A stretch of 64,000 nt of DNA from the NCBI RefSeq assembly GCF_029227915.1, contig NC_079881.1, positions 17,457,501-17,521,500 of the forward strand. The letters run 5' to 3'. The DNA comes from Hydractinia symbiolongicarpus (Eukaryota; Cnidaria; Hydrozoa; Anthoathecata; Hydractiniidae). Of this stretch, positions 24,349-37,344 are shown piece by piece; the stretch's first letter is position 1, and each line of letters starts with the position of its first letter. The notes under the pieces are model-generated. The model saw only the letters and a program-made list of their open reading frames with translations. It searched no databases and was not told the origin of the DNA. The position numbers and the translations under genes are program-made.

Positions 24349-27300
24349 TCCTTTAAAAAAATTATTACTAATTATAAGCTCTAATTATTAATAATCACTA
24401 CACCCATTTTGAAGTACTATGAAAGGGTTTGAAGTTTATAGATTCCTTTTTATTGCATTAAGCTAAATCCTAACATATTTATATACAACAAACAATTTTC
24501 ACCTTGCAGTTATAAACCAATAACGTAGTCCAACAAAGTTATCTTTTTCTTCACGTTGCTCTAAAAAGATTTTTACATGCTTCAAGTTAAATGAAAGTTT
24601 AAAAGTTTTTGCTTCCATTTTTTTTAAATAGTATAACATGCCATCAAAGTAAAGTCTTAACAAAAATATAGAGCGCATTCCTAACTTTTTCCAGACCAAA
24701 TGACTTCTGTTCTAATTTATAAAAGGCCTTTATTTACATTACGTTTTTTGGAATGTGGGCAACCTGTTAATGACGTCCTTACAAATTTTAAGCTTTGTGT
24801 TTTTATTGTCTGTTAGCCCCGATATGCTCTAAAAGTGGATGGGATCTAACCCTAACCTTATATGATATCTATCAAATCGGGGTATCGGGGTAATCGGGCT
24901 GTAATTTGTACCGGTATGATTTTCATACCGGTACAAATTACAGCCCGATTTGATATAGGTTGTTATAAAAAAACTTATGTTATGTAAGTTGCTTTAAAAA
25001 AAATGGTTCTAGCTTGTATTTCTGATCTCTATTTTTGACTACATAATTGACGCCAATTAATTAAAAAAATCTATTGTGTTGATTTCAGTGGCACTTTTCG
25101 ATACCATGGTAACAGCTCGGGCCTGTCAATTAAATGAAAGACGTCATTCTACTAATTGAACGAAATTCATGCACGGACGCATACAGTTGAAGTAATTTCT
25201 CTAAACAACTTTAAAATTTGTAATGTAGATGTATAAGAATGACTTTTCGCAACTATCCTTTAACGATATAAATCATTTTGCATTTGCGCATCGTCGGTGC
25301 AGCAAAAATATAAAAGATAGAAAGATTGTATGTAAAAGCAGTTCTTGGTCTTTTTACAAACCTTCTACTCTAAACATGTATTGTATTGTTATGTAAGACT
25401 AGTTGTAATTCGTCGAAAACCCACGGAAATTTGCCTGTTGTTTCTTGCAGCTATACCAAACTTAGCTCATACAAGCACAACAAGAATTATAATATAGAGC
25501 GTTTTATGTTCTTAAAGTCACTAATTGGTATACACATTATGTTATTAAATAAACTACTCATTAAAAATTACATAAATTACATTTTATTTATGGATACAAA
25601 AGCAGCGACTTTGATCGCTTTAGGTAAAGCATGTATCAATGCGGCTTATGGCAGGTTAGCTTCTAATGGCAACGTCACAGAACACACAGTGTGTATAGAG
25701 CTTATGCATAGTGCTTAAGCAAGTTACATCTTTTTTCCTTCTTCAAAATACACGCACTAACCGTAGCGTTGAACTATTTTGCTTCTGAACTACCTTTTAC
25801 AAAATACAGGCTACTTAAACCTTTGTTTAGCAATGCATTTTAAAATTTTAACATTGATGTTTTAAAGGTTTTAATTTTAATTTCAATAAGAGAGATAGCA
25901 TACGTTCTATGGGCTCTCAATAACCTTATTCTTTAGAGTTGTGTTATATTTTGCAAAGGAGAAATGCCTTTCCAAAAAAATAATAAACAGGACAAAAGTC
26001 GTTCAATTTTTTTCTAGTATAAAATGCTGAGGATTTGAGAATTTTTCAAACAAACTTGTATGATAACAATCGCGCAGTCATGTTTTAAAGAATTGATTAT
26101 ACATATATATATCTGGAATATCAGAAAGGAAAGATTTTTCAAGGAATTTATTTCCTTAACTACAGAGTGTTTACCGGCACCCGTCTCTATTTGACAAGGC
26201 GCAGAAATACAGTAATGCTAAGCCAGAAAATGAAGTACCGCTAAACCCTACCATCGGCGCTTTCACAATTTTATTATGCAACAATAAAAACACTACTATA
26301 TCAAACTCACCTCTTTTGTAAAAAATCAATCACCTTTCTTTCGTGTAGCAGCCTTATTTAACGTTCTGACATTTTGATGCGCCTTTTATGCGCATCTTAA
26401 GTCGCCACCCGGAATAAAAAAAAGCCGGTCTAATAATGGATTTCCTGCTGCTTCCTTTCAAACCGGTGAGTTTTGTGGTATTGTTACATGCATAAAAGAA
26501 ACGCATCTCCGGCGACGTCAATTTTTGGCTCGCAGTCAAATCTCATTTTAAGCATACCCTGCCGTCTATAGTGAATCCGATTAAGTGAGCATTTTTATAT
26601 TTGTAATTGCAGCAGAACTTACAGCTTCCGCTTTAGAGTCGTGTACGATAACATTTCAACATTTTTTATCTTTTCTACATCATGATATATTTTGATGTTG
26701 ACTGCATGTTTATCTATTAGCTAAAATGGCAGCTGTGAGTAGCGATGGGCGAAATTTCACCAAATTTTATGTAGGCTAACCACTGGTATTTTTAATCACG
26801 AATGGAAATGAGATACATGACGAAAATCTTCTTAAAAAGTATAAAAGTATAACAAGTAAACACTAGAAATAGATTTTCCCAATACTCTTTATGTCAGAGT
26901 TATGTATCAAGCTATACCTGAATCTTAATTATTGACAAGCTACAAATTGCTGCACCTTGTTCGATAGATTTATTTCATTTATTTATTTACTTAGAGTAAC
27001 GTTTACATGTATAGTAGGAAAAACTAAAATATAAAATTATAAAGACATTCAGAACAGATTGTTACTGAAAAATCGAACGCTGACAAGCTAGGCCCAATGT
27101 GGTTTTAACATTTGTACACTTCTATAACTAGATCACGGAACTTTTTTCTGGTGAAGTGAGTCGTAATGTATACGAGTCAAATAGACTGAGCCAGTAAGAG
27201 AGAAGTCCCTGTATCTGACTGATAATGCCAGACGGTGGGTACTAGTAAGGAGTTGATGAGACCTTCTTACAAAATATCTACACAAGAGGGCAATAGTTAA

Positions 27301-30300
27301 ATTGCGACAAAATATAAGCATGAAATGAACGAGTGACTTGTAGCGGATTGAGAAATCAAGGTATACGTGCAAAAGCTTTCGTTTTTTGCGAAACATTAAT
27401 GCATGATAATGTTCAGAGTTACTTATACCAATATATCTTACATATGCACCGTTGTTCCTATATCCATGCACACGTCTTACACATGTAAGATAAAGCATAA
27501 CTTTAGTCAATATAAATATGTATAAAAGTGACATGAATATAATGACTTTTATAGATTAGTTTTGCTTAAACACGAACCATCCATCATAGTGTTACTGATC
27601 GTCACAAATCCAGCTTGCCTTTCCGTATCGTTATTACTAGTCGTCTCTGTCTGTAACACAAGATGATCTCGTGCTAAAAGACGCACAGAAAAATTGTGCA
27701 CGAAACAGCAAAATCGATATATTTATGCCAATTCGATACCCCCAACCGAGTTTTATTAAGGTGCCCAAAGGAAAATCTTTTGCGCCAAAATAATATAACC
27801 TTTATAAACCAATCAACAGGCTTGAATTTGAATAATAGCTAAGTTAGCAAACTTTGTAAAATTTCCAGCAGCTTTATTTGTCTGGTTGATATAAAAACGA
27901 GCCAGAACAGGTACAAGACGAATGGAAATTTGTCAATTCACACTGACATAAAAATGTTTTTTATTGTTTACAGAGATATAACTTGCGTATTTGAAGAGTT
28001 GGAATATTAACTATAAGCAGGCAATATTAAAACAAAACGAACCAACCTTTTATAGTTAAAATTTTTGGAAAAATGAAATAGCTAAAGATGTATATATTTT
28101 ATTCAAAGGAAGAAAGGAAGGAAGAATAAAGAAATTTCGTACGTAAAAACGTCATTTAACTATATATATCCTTCTCGTATATAATCGCGCAGAATTGTAC
28201 ACAAGTATATACTGTAGTACATAAATAATTGTATAATATACGATATATCATAGCAGTGGAAACTACCTCTTTAAAGTCCAATTTGTAGCTTATCCTCTGA
28301 AACGGACACATTTATAAGATTGATATTTCGTGCTAAAATTTTCGGACAACTTCTTAAACACCGATAAACAAATAAAACTAGGCAACGTGAAATCTTGGCC
28401 AAAAAAACTTTTAGGAAAATGTATTAGACCAATTTTGTTTTGAGCAAACAGTTTGAAAGCAACTTTAGTAAAATCTACAAGATTGCTTAGCAATTTCAGT
28501 ATGAGCAATATTTTAATACAACCAACAATTTTAAGTTCTAAGCCAATGTTGTAAAAATACATTGTACCAAATCAAAGGCACAATCAACTTTTCCATCAAT
28601 TTATGCATCTGAAGTACTGAATTAAAAATCTAGTTGCATATAAAAACAAATAACTGCTCGGGGCTGTAATCCTGGTGTAAATATCCTGAGACAAGACAGC
28701 GAATTTTGAAGTTCATCGCAATAACTAATTTGTAGGTTATTTTTATATCTGATTGCCTTGTCAATGTACAGAGCGTAGTTAGGATATTTCCGGTAAAAAC
28801 AAACTCAAACAGAGCATTGGCTATTTGACGCTCTTATGCATGCATATTCGAGAGATGGAAAAGAAAACTGACAAATTTTGCCTCAAAGTTTTTTATTAAG
28901 ATTGTAGGTGATGACACATACCGTCTTGTTTTTGCTTCTGTCAGCACATTATACACTAAGATGGACGCAGTCATGACGATTTGGTCATTTCCATATTCCG
29001 TAGAGAAACAGGATCTTTTTGATAACATTGTAGATAGTTTTAGTTTCACAATGTTTTTAAGATTCACTTTTCGTTAAGAATGAAATTGTTTAAACGTTTT
29101 AAGATGACATGCATTCGAATAAATGATTTATTGCATTTTAAACTTTTCTTTTTTTGCCACCACTGTGGCAACTGTTTTGTGTAAAGTAAATTATAAAAGT
29201 TGCCATGCTATTTTGCAAATTCAAGTTGGAAGCTCATTTAAGATTAAAAATATGCATTTTTAAGATTAACAAAATTAAAAACATTAAAAAAAATCATAGT
29301 ATTCATTTAACATGCAACCTAATCACGAGAATTTGGAATCTGAAACTACATCTCAATACAGTTCTGTGACACAGGAGGTAGTAGCTACTACCCTATCTAG
29401 CTGGCACAATAACAATGTTTGTTTTCAGGGAAATTTGACTTAAAATGTCTCATTTCAACAGAACTGAATTTTTCCATTTTTAATGCTAATATAGATTTCA
29501 ATACAAGATTTTTACTTTACAAAACAATCACAAATAGATATTCAGAGAAAATTTTATTAAAAACGGACACGGCCTTAATAGGAATGTCTTTACATAAGAG
29601 CTTTACTATTTAGAACGGATTGATTGAGTATATGTCATGCAATAAAAAAGGTTTTATAAAGCAGACTTTTTTATAAAGGGGACGCATTTTTTCTACTTAT
29701 GGCGTCCGCCATTTTTTCCACCAAGGGTCTCCGCGTTATACAGATTCCACCATATTGTATACACTTGTTTTATCCTTTTATCAGATAAGTGATCACCCAT
29801 TTTTAGATAAATTTCTGACATTTAGAATAAAGTTATAAAGTAGCAACACGTGTTGTGGTTCTCAGCAACTGTAGTTATGTTGGTAAAAACACCGTCATAG
29901 AAAGAAAGTAAGACTTTGTGTAAGATGAAGCTGGATGGCCTACTGTACTATGCTACAGATTTCCTACTTTTAAAAACTGGAAAAATTTGAGATAATGGTG
30001 TTGTAGAACGTTAACTTTACTTCGTCTTGACGTTTCATACAAATTTAGTTCTAAAGTTTCAATACGTCTTTTAAATCACTCCTTGCTTTAGAATCTATAC
30101 GATTTAACGTAAAAAATAAGGATTGTTTAAAACATGGAGATATAATTTTTTATGATTGCTCCTTTAAGGAAGTTCATGTTTCTGTACATAACCCGTCCAC
30201 TATACGTCATAGAATGATAAATGAAACCTCTAATAACGTACATTAATTTGCTCATCTTTAAGCAATCAAGATTTATTAAACCTGAAAGCGGAAAATAATT

Positions 30301-30683
30301 GTATAAAAACAGTTATATACAATACAAACGAATTAGAGAGTTTTAAAACACGGAATAAAGTTCTCCAGAGTGCATTATCGTCAAAACGGAACAGAAAAAA
30401 CAGAAACTCAAAAATATATAGTTCTGTAAAATATAATCTCACCGTAAGGGTTTGTTGTTTTATCTTGCATGTGTTGGCAAAGCACACACAAGTAGTAATT
30501 ATGTCATTACTAATGTGCATTAAAATCAAGCGGATGCATTGAATGCAAAAATAAAAAAATGTATTAAGAATCTATGCGTTATAAACTTACCATCAAATTT
30601 GAATCTGAAGTTTATCAGAACTGATAGACTCCAAAGGCTATCCAAAGTCGAGATTCTAACCTCGACGAGAGAGGTTTTTATTG
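24349..30683. other. Long gene-poor interval upstream of complete ABCC gene
   Basis: Should contain the ABCC promoter and 5' untranslated sequence near its left end, and holds the perfect palindrome. Several frames of 60-130 codons occur, but none shows a domain, splice support or similarity to another part of the window. Confidence 0.4.
24892..24950. repeat. Perfect 28-bp palindrome with 3-nt loop
   Basis: The arm 24892-24919 is the exact reverse complement of 24923-24950, with a TTT loop. The core of the arm is GTACCGGTATGA. Just outside, CTATCAAATCGGG and CCCGATTTGATATAGG form further partial complementarity. It lies about 540 bp upstream of the start codon of the complete ABCC gene. Confidence 0.9.
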
Positions 30684-30754
30684 ATTTCGGCCGGGGTTTG
30701 AACCCAAGACCTCCCGCTCTGTAAGCGAACGCTCTACCACAAGGCTACCAGAAG
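30684..30754 (-). repeat. tRNA-like head of a SINE
   Basis: A 71-nt sequence on the minus strand folds imperfectly as a tRNA. It has an A-box-like TGGTAGAGCGTTCG and a B-box GGTTCAAACCC. An anticodon stem TTCGC/GCGGG around the loop TTACAGA would give anticodon ACA. The acceptor and D stems have mismatches, so a SINE head or decayed tRNA copy is more likely than a working tRNA gene. Confidence 0.6.
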
Positions 30755-32419
30755 ATGTTTTATTTTAGTCTTTGCCGCTTAAATAAACCATCTGAACAGA
30801 GATTATGTACTCTTTGTGTGGCCAGAACATTCAGTGTACGGCCATGACTAAAATTTTGTTGTTCGCCCCTTGCTGCTCTGGTAGGTCGTAGTAGCTTTAT
30901 TGATGTAGCTGGGGAGCTAAACGGTATGTTTTAAATTTGTCTATTATATCAGGTAAAAATTATTTTACTTATAAGTGAGAAAAGTGTGTTGTCTAGCTAG
31001 CTATCTCAATTTTTGGTGCTGACTTGGATCTCCTTTTCTTTGGTGCTTGACATACCCCTTTTTATAGTCCTGAAATTACTTAGCTATCAAGCTAGCTAGC
31101 TACATAAAATAGTGCTTTGATTAGAGTCCCTTTTTTTCTTAAAGAACCAGCAACAAAAACCTCCGTCCTGATTTGCGCAATTTTTCCATGGCTGGACACC
31201 CAACTCTTGGTAACTCCTGTTCCTATAAGAAAAATAGGGCCTAAAAATAACTTCCAAACGACACTTTGTGGGGCTACTTCTATCAGATAAAAGATATATT
31301 TGCACAGGATTTTTTTTTATGTTTTCCAGAAAAGTTGTTGAAACTAAGAAAGTTTATTGTTGCTTGTACCAAACAGTGGGTGAACTGATGATTAGCCTGT
31401 AACCGAATATATATATATATATAGCTGATGCAGGATAATTAGATGCTACGCATAATATAATTAGCCGTTAAAATTTTCTTTGGGTTCTTTAACCCTATTT
31501 GGTCCAGGGGGGGGAGGCGGATTCCGCGCCTCTGACGTTTTTTTTAAATAACTTTTTAATGCCATGTTGCATGGCTACAATACTTACTGGTTTTCAATAT
31601 TTATCTATTAGACACCTGCATGCAAATTTTTTAGGTACCATACCTTTCAGAGGCTTTGATATTGCTTATTACTCGAATTAACCCCTAAAAGTCTCTATTA
31701 AACCCTTGCAATAGGGAAAATATATTAATTCCTGTTAGGATTAGGTCTGGAACTTGAAACTTACAACACAACTTTGTTTTTACAAGAAGAATCGTTTTGC
31801 ATGTTTTGGTCACGTGATTAATCCGATTTCCCTATTTTCTCGGATTTTACCCGAAAATCGTAAAGAAACAGATTTGTGGGCAATATTTAGCAATTTTGCA
31901 TAGGATCTATGTAAAAACCGGGGAAACTTCAAACAAGAATGAAAAAATTCGCTCTAGAGCTAAAGTAATTGAATTTTAAGCAGATAATGCCATTTTGAAC
32001 AAATTTTAAGTTTTTAATGACGTCACAGAAAATAAGCTGACACAAGCAAAATTTTATTGCTGTTATTTTGTTCCGTTTGTCAGGTAGTATAAGTGTGGCA
32101 AATTTGATTCAATTTGGACAAGCTTATGAGAAGTTATTGAGTTATTTTTTTTTAATAAAATGACATACTGCTAGCTACAGTAAAATACCTTTTTTGCAGA
32201 ATCTTTTCTTGTTCCTTTTTTAGTTTTAATTGAAGCACAACTTTATGTGAAAATTTAAGTAAAAAAATATCTATTGTGTGGGTAGCTGTATGGGCGGTTA
32301 ATTACACTGCATGCACCGTATATATAATTATTCTGCATAGATAAAAATGATGATCTGTATATTCTATATGGCTAGCCTCGCAAATATTGAGGGATATCCC
32401 CCCTCTATTATTTCCAGGA

Positions 32420-32675
32420 GGGGCCATGGCTTAGATGGTTGAGTATTTAATGCTAATTTTAAGCAACGCAGACCCGATTAGGGTCCACTCTCTACTCTCC
32501 CTGCAACATTCAACAGCTCATCCGCTGTGCGTTCTTCCCAATTCCCCTCACATGGCTTAGCTTAACCCGGGCCTTAGGTAGCATTAACTCGCCCATATTG
32601 AATCTCAGCCAACGGGAATCGCACCCTGTTCTCCTGCACAAAATGCCAGAGTTATAACCACTAAGCTACGGCACC
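32420..32675. repeat. SINE-like element with two opposed tRNA-like heads
   Basis: The plus strand starts GGGCCATGGCTTAGATGGTT. The minus strand starts GGTGCCGTAGCTTAGTGGTT and has a B-box-like GGTGCGATTCCC. Both resemble the 5' half of a tRNA and together form imperfect inverted ends of a 256-bp unit. There is no open frame. Confidence 0.5.
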
Positions 32676-33199
32676 ATTGAAAACGGCTAACTGCTTTTAC
32701 TGGCTAATTTGCTTAAAAATCTTTCTTGAAATAACCCAAAGTATCACAAAATATTTTTCTAAGATTTAGAAAAGACTTGATTTTTAAATATCTCACGAAA
32801 ATGACTGTCGATTTATCAAATCCACAAATTTATTGATTGTGTGTTTACCTTTTTTTGTTTTAACCTGTTGAATTCAATTTGTCAAATTTCAGAAGTTAGA
32901 TATGTTAACTTTTTGGAGTTGACAAACGAAAAAATGACCAATCAGTTTCCTAAAATTGAAAAATTGCAACTAATCCGACTCTCCGAAAAGAATTCAAATT
33001 TGAGAATTCAAATCAAAAAAGGATAATAAACGATCACATTTGTTGAATTCAATAAATCGATTTCAACAAATAAATCTTGTGTTGTCCACAGGTTTTAAAA
33101 TCATGCATCGCCTGCTTAATTTGTTACTTGTTTAACAAAGATATCAAAAGGCAGCCTGATTAAATTTATATACATATTTATATATATATATAATATATT

Positions 33200-33540
33200 T
33201 GTGCATCACATCCTATGGACTTGTATCTTTGTATTAAATTCCCTTTTTAAATCAAAGAGGCAAAAAGAGATTAAAGAGACAATAATTAAACAACCTGGTT
33301 TTAATGCAGTTTATGGTGAAATTGTATTCTTGTTTCTTATTTTTAAAACGTACTTTCTTTTTCAGGTCAGCGGTTATCAAACCATGCACCATCAGCACTT
33401 TCAAAAAAATCTTCAACAGAGAGTAAATTTTGAAGGCCTAAATGCTGAAAGATATTCTAATGCTAATATGTATATTTGCAGAATTAATTAACAATGAACT
33501 ACTTCATATATTCAAATTGAGCTTGTTTAGAAGTTTTTCA
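33200..33540 (+). repeat. Dispersed repeat R4, copy 1
   Basis: Matches 46545-46800 through TTAAAGAGACAATAA, CTGGTTTTAA, GTATTCTTGTT, ATCAAA-CA-CA-CAGCA-TTTCAAAA and CCTAAAT-CTG. The match is gapped, and no protein is apparent. Confidence 0.6.
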
Positions 33541-33779
33541 GAAATGTGTATACCCGTTGCCTCCATCGTATAGATCTTGAAACCCTGATCAAGAAAATGT
33601 ATAGGATGAAGTGCTTTTGACAAACGGTTTGAGAGATATTGAGGTTAAAAGATTTTTTCATCCACTCCGAAACGGATTTGGGGACACAGGTTTGAAAATT
33701 TACCGAAATTGGTCCTAGGTCGTCCCTAGTTACCAAGGCGGTGAAAAATCATTGACGTCACCACCTCGTTCCCAAGTTA

Positions 33780-33975
33780 TTTGGCCTCAAAGTTTTAGGT
33801 ACATTGTAATGGCTTCATCAATTTATTATAGGATATTGAAGGTAAAGTTGTGTTATTGACATCGCGCCGTAAACGTCAGAAATTTTAACATTTGAGACAT
33901 TTTTTCGGCGACATCAAAGGAAACTGAGCTCATCCACTTTGCCTGTTACAGAGAGACAGACAGACACAGAGAATA
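33780..33975 (+). repeat. Dispersed repeat R3, copy 1
   Basis: Shares AGGATATTGA, GTTATTGACATCGCGCCGTAA, TTTTCGGCGACATCAAAGGAAA and CAGACAGACAC with 49170-49325, and partly with 39990-40140. The family ends in a TCTG/CAGA-rich stretch. Confidence 0.7.
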
Positions 33976-34575
33976 GGATTGATATCTTAGGCAGCTGTCT
34001 AGTTGAGCGATTGCTGTGCTTTGACGACTTTCGTAGCTTGCCTTTTGCTTTTCCACCTAAATTTTTAAAACAAAAGTCATGTTTATTTCAAAGCTTTTAA
34101 GAGAACCTTCTATTTAAAATGTCAACAATAAAAATCTGCTAAAACAACTTTATTTACTATTTACTCAACGTTTTTTTGGTCAATCTTTTTTAACATTTCT
34201 TATTATCTATGTTCTTATTTCTATGTTCTTGTAACAAAATTCGCCATCCGATATACATATCGTCGCATATATTATGACGTATAAATAAATTATCTATATC
34301 GGTATGTGAACCAATCGCATTACAGAACTCGCCAGCCTGTACTAGGGGTTTCTTCGTCGCCTGCCTCGATCTCAAAAAGGCAAGAGCGTCTAGGGACGAG
34401 GTTGGCTATAAAATGATCCCAAAAAATCTTCGTTTCGTAGCCAAAGTCGTAGCCAAAGCTCTTCAGTTATTTTAATCACTTAATTATTTTGACTTATTTT
34501 TTAAATTAGATTAAGTAATAATTAATTATTAATAATTTATTAATTACTTTCGATCAACAATGACGCTTTCGACTA

Positions 34576-34674
34576 AATCACCCCCTGGTGCCTAAAAAAG
34601 TTGCGGAAAGATCACAGGAATATCGGTAACTCTTTCAAACACACAGACGACGACGGCTTTTATTATAGAGATTA
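34576..34674 (-). mobile_element. Terminal fragment of the same TCTG-rich element
   Basis: Ends in ACAGACGACGACGGC followed by TTTTATTATAGAG, the inverse of the left end at 56039, and matches 56890-56975 in the duplicated block. The remainder of the element was not found upstream. Confidence 0.5.
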
Positions 34675-34785
34675 ACATATAGATTGTTTTCTTGCACAAT
34701 AAAATTCAAAGCTTTTTATAACAACTGACATGCAGCAGAGTTTAAAAGAACAACATAAATAAGCTTTCAACTGATTGTACCATTA

Positions 34786-36002
34786 ATGATTATAACAGAC
34801 ACAGAACACTTCAATCATGTCTACGTTCATTCTGTTTTATTAAGAAATATCAGACTAAGTAAATTACCTGTTTACAGCAAATGCTTCATTCCTTTCTCAA
34901 CGAAAAGAGTTAGCACGAAAAAAATTGTATTCGTAATGTTAACGAAAATGATTTTCCGGAGACCTTCTTTGCAAAAAGAATTCCAGCACATCTCTGGTAT
35001 AAGACGATGCACACACGACATGATGTACGACCAACACAAGTCCTGGAAAGATGTTAGGCGAAACCAGACACCAATCACTTATGCATCTTATCAACTGAAG
35101 CTGCTGGAAAATCAAAAAGAAATTTTGCAGGCACAGAAAATGGTGTCAATGATGTTTTATGAACTTAATACAACATGGGAGGAAAGTAATAATCCGTCAG
35201 GTAAGTTTTTACACATTTCTCAAAAAGACTTCGATCTTTCATGTAGATTTTTTTATACTGGTGGTGAATTTAGGAAGTGTAGGTTAATTTCTTATCGTGT
35301 GCATAGAGGCCTGATATTTCTTGAGACAGAGCCCAGAGGAAGACAGACAAAGAATTGACAGAAGGTAATAGGGATAGACTTGATGTAAAGGAAACCGAGA
35401 TTTAAACTTACACAGTCTAGATCAGATTGGAAAAATAACATTAATATACCCTGTCCAACCCATGCAAGCATGGAGAATGGATGTTAAGCCGAGAAAGATA
35501 TGAATCTAATTTTTCACTCGTAGGACTTGAAAGAAAATATGACACAGATGGTCAAAGATACATAATAGATGCTATGGAGAAAAGCTGCATTTGGGGTGGT
35601 GCCTTTAAGAACAATGAGCTAGTGTCTTGCTTGCGGTTATCGTATAAAAGAGGAAACGCCAGATTAGATATTGAAAAGCATCCAATAAAGGAGAAAATAA
35701 GAGAATTAGTATCGAAAACAAATGTTGGCGAATTACAAAGAGGGTTTACGCTGCCTTCACACAGAGGTAAAGGTTTAAATAAACGGCTTTTTGGATTATT
35801 TGCAAGGTACTCAATAGAAGTCAGAGTAGAAATAGTCACCGCTTTTATTGATCCTTATTTTAAACGCAACAACATTGGTTTGATTGTCGACGACGAATTT
35901 TACTATCGTGACGGGGAGAGATTATCTTTTCAACATTTTCCGCAAAATGAATTCGAGAAAGTTGTAGCTTATGTAAAAAATATGACTGAATCTCCCCCGT
36001 AG
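34786..36002 (+). CDS. GNAT-type acyltransferase-like gene, copy 1 (two exons)
   Basis: Exon 1 is 34786-35200 and exon 2 is 35494-36002, joined by a phase-1 GT-AG intron; the model gives 307 residues. The acceptor (after GAG at 35491-35493) lacks a clear pyrimidine tract and is inferred from agreement with copy 2. A likelier start is the ATG at 34936 (MLTKMIFRRPSLQK), which would give 257 residues with a basic N-terminus. GNAT features: helix 1 EILQAQKMVSMMFYE, then YDTDGQRY, the strand GGAFKNNELVSCLRL, and the acyl-CoA binding motif A region ELQRGFTLPSHRGKGLNKRL with its R-G-K-G loop. The start of the fold resembles the broader group that includes LuxI and FeeM-type acyl synthases, but substrate and pathway are unknown. 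A second copy lies at 57067-58244. A polyadenylation signal AATAAA follows at 36222. Confidence 0.75.
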
Positions 36003-36221
36003 CGTTTCTTGTGATGTTATTCTATTGGACACGTCCTGCAGCTAAGCTGGCGGGTCCTTATACAGTTAACAAAGTAAGCTTTTTGGTCAAAATTTTTGGT
36101 ATGTGGAACAATTACGTTGTAAGATCCATTTACAAAAACATTCTAATTACTTTCTTATCTATATTACGTTTTGTACAATGTGTATGACTTCAAAAACAAT
36201 ATGTATATATTTAATGTTCTG

Positions 36222-36227
36222 AATAAA
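36222..36227 (+). promoter_or_regulatory. Polyadenylation signal AATAAA of GNAT copy 1
   Basis: An AATAAA hexamer sits about 220 nt after the stop codon of GNAT copy 1. It is preceded by about 105 nt that are nearly identical in the 3' region of copy 2, where the hexamer is at the equivalent place. Confidence 0.55.
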
Positions 36228-36240
36228 ATTTGCGTCAGAA

Positions 36241-37344
36241 ATATAATAAGGGTTTGTGTGCCATGAAGACTAGTCTCATGGTCAGATCCTTACAGAAGAA
36301 CATATACCTAATAACAACCTTGACAGGGTTTATATGTAAAGTCTAGTTACCAAGCTAAACATCAGTTGATCAAATTCAAGTTATGTGTCATACGATCTAT
36401 CTATTATTTGCACTGGGATCTCGGAGATTATTTTTTGCGTGGCGTAATATTTTGTGAAATTCTTTTAATACGTTGGGTCACAGGGTTGGCTAAATCCGCG
36501 CTTGCTATCAGGATGTAAAATACTGATAGAAGCTGTTGGCTATTATAAATATCTGATCTAAAAAAGAAAGGATATTTGTAGTAATGACGAACAAGAATGC
36601 AAGGGTACAAGAGTACAAGAATACAGTGAGTGATAACATGAAGGAAGTAAAACCACTTTGAGCAAATGAGAGCAACAATTATCAGAAATCAAACACAAAA
36701 TAAAAAATATCATGTTCAGCGAAGAGTAGGTGTTCGAGATAAGCGGGTTGAAAATTTGAGAATTACGATATTTAGTACAGTGCTATCATCCCATGTTTTG
36801 ATGATTTTTCAATATCTCGAACAGTTTACATTTAGTCTAACCTCGTTTCCAAGGCATTTTGCCTTTTTTATTAATTTAAGTTACCCCAGCCTTTCATGTA
36901 CATTTTTGACATTTAGGGTAAAAAATGGGAATCCTTCCGCTCCCTTTCCCAAAAAAATTAAAATAAACAATAAATAATCAACAACCCATGTAAATACTGC
37001 AACAAAATCAAAAAATGTGAAAAAGCTACGTAAAGTTTTAACATAATGTCAAAAACCTCTGTCAAATAAGAATTATAAAAAAAACACAAGTTTTTTTGGT
37101 GTTGTGTACTCTCTCCAAAAAATTGAAACTTTTCTTAAATAAGACAAAATGTCATAAACAAAAACATTTTAGTCAGAACATCTAGAACAACAAAAATCAC
37201 TACACTTAAGCTACTAGAATTACTACATGTTAAATAAAAATGGCTTCGTCATATTGCATGTAACGGATGTATATAAGTTTAGTTACACACAATGTAAAAA
37301 ATACATTATTTGCTTAAAAACAGTCCTTAAACTATCTATATTAT
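36241..37344. other. Gene-free AT-rich interval
   Basis: No conserved frame, repeat or RNA gene recognised between the GNAT copy and the Penelope-like pair. Confidence 0.4.

Larger units (their letters stand above)
30755..34575. other. Gene-free interval with repeats
   Basis: Contains the two-headed SINE-like element, repeats R3 and R4, AT microsatellites (31410, 33175) and a TTAACCCTATTTGG sequence at 31493 that resembles a piggyBac-like left end. No gene is supported. Confidence 0.4.
34575..36240 (+). repeat. Segmental duplication, unit 1 (GNAT gene with flanks)
   Basis: Homologous to 56890-58480 in the same orientation, about 22.3 kb away. The shared sequence begins near CCCCCTGG, before the transposon-like terminus, runs through both exons and the intron, and ends just after the polyadenylation signal. 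Flanking and intron sequences match as well as exons, so this is a DNA-level duplication and not a retrocopy. Confidence 0.85.

Noticed and set aside
25386-25718. 110-codon plus-strand frame
   Set aside because: No domain recognised, no upstream exon and composition like the surrounding non-coding DNA.
27133-27534. 133-codon minus-strand frame
   Set aside because: No recognisable domain and no splice or repeat support. It could be an antisense shadow of an old retroelement, but I could not identify motifs.
30684-30754. Functional tRNA gene
   Set aside because: Acceptor and D stems have mismatches and the implied anticodon ACA is unusual; a SINE head fits better.
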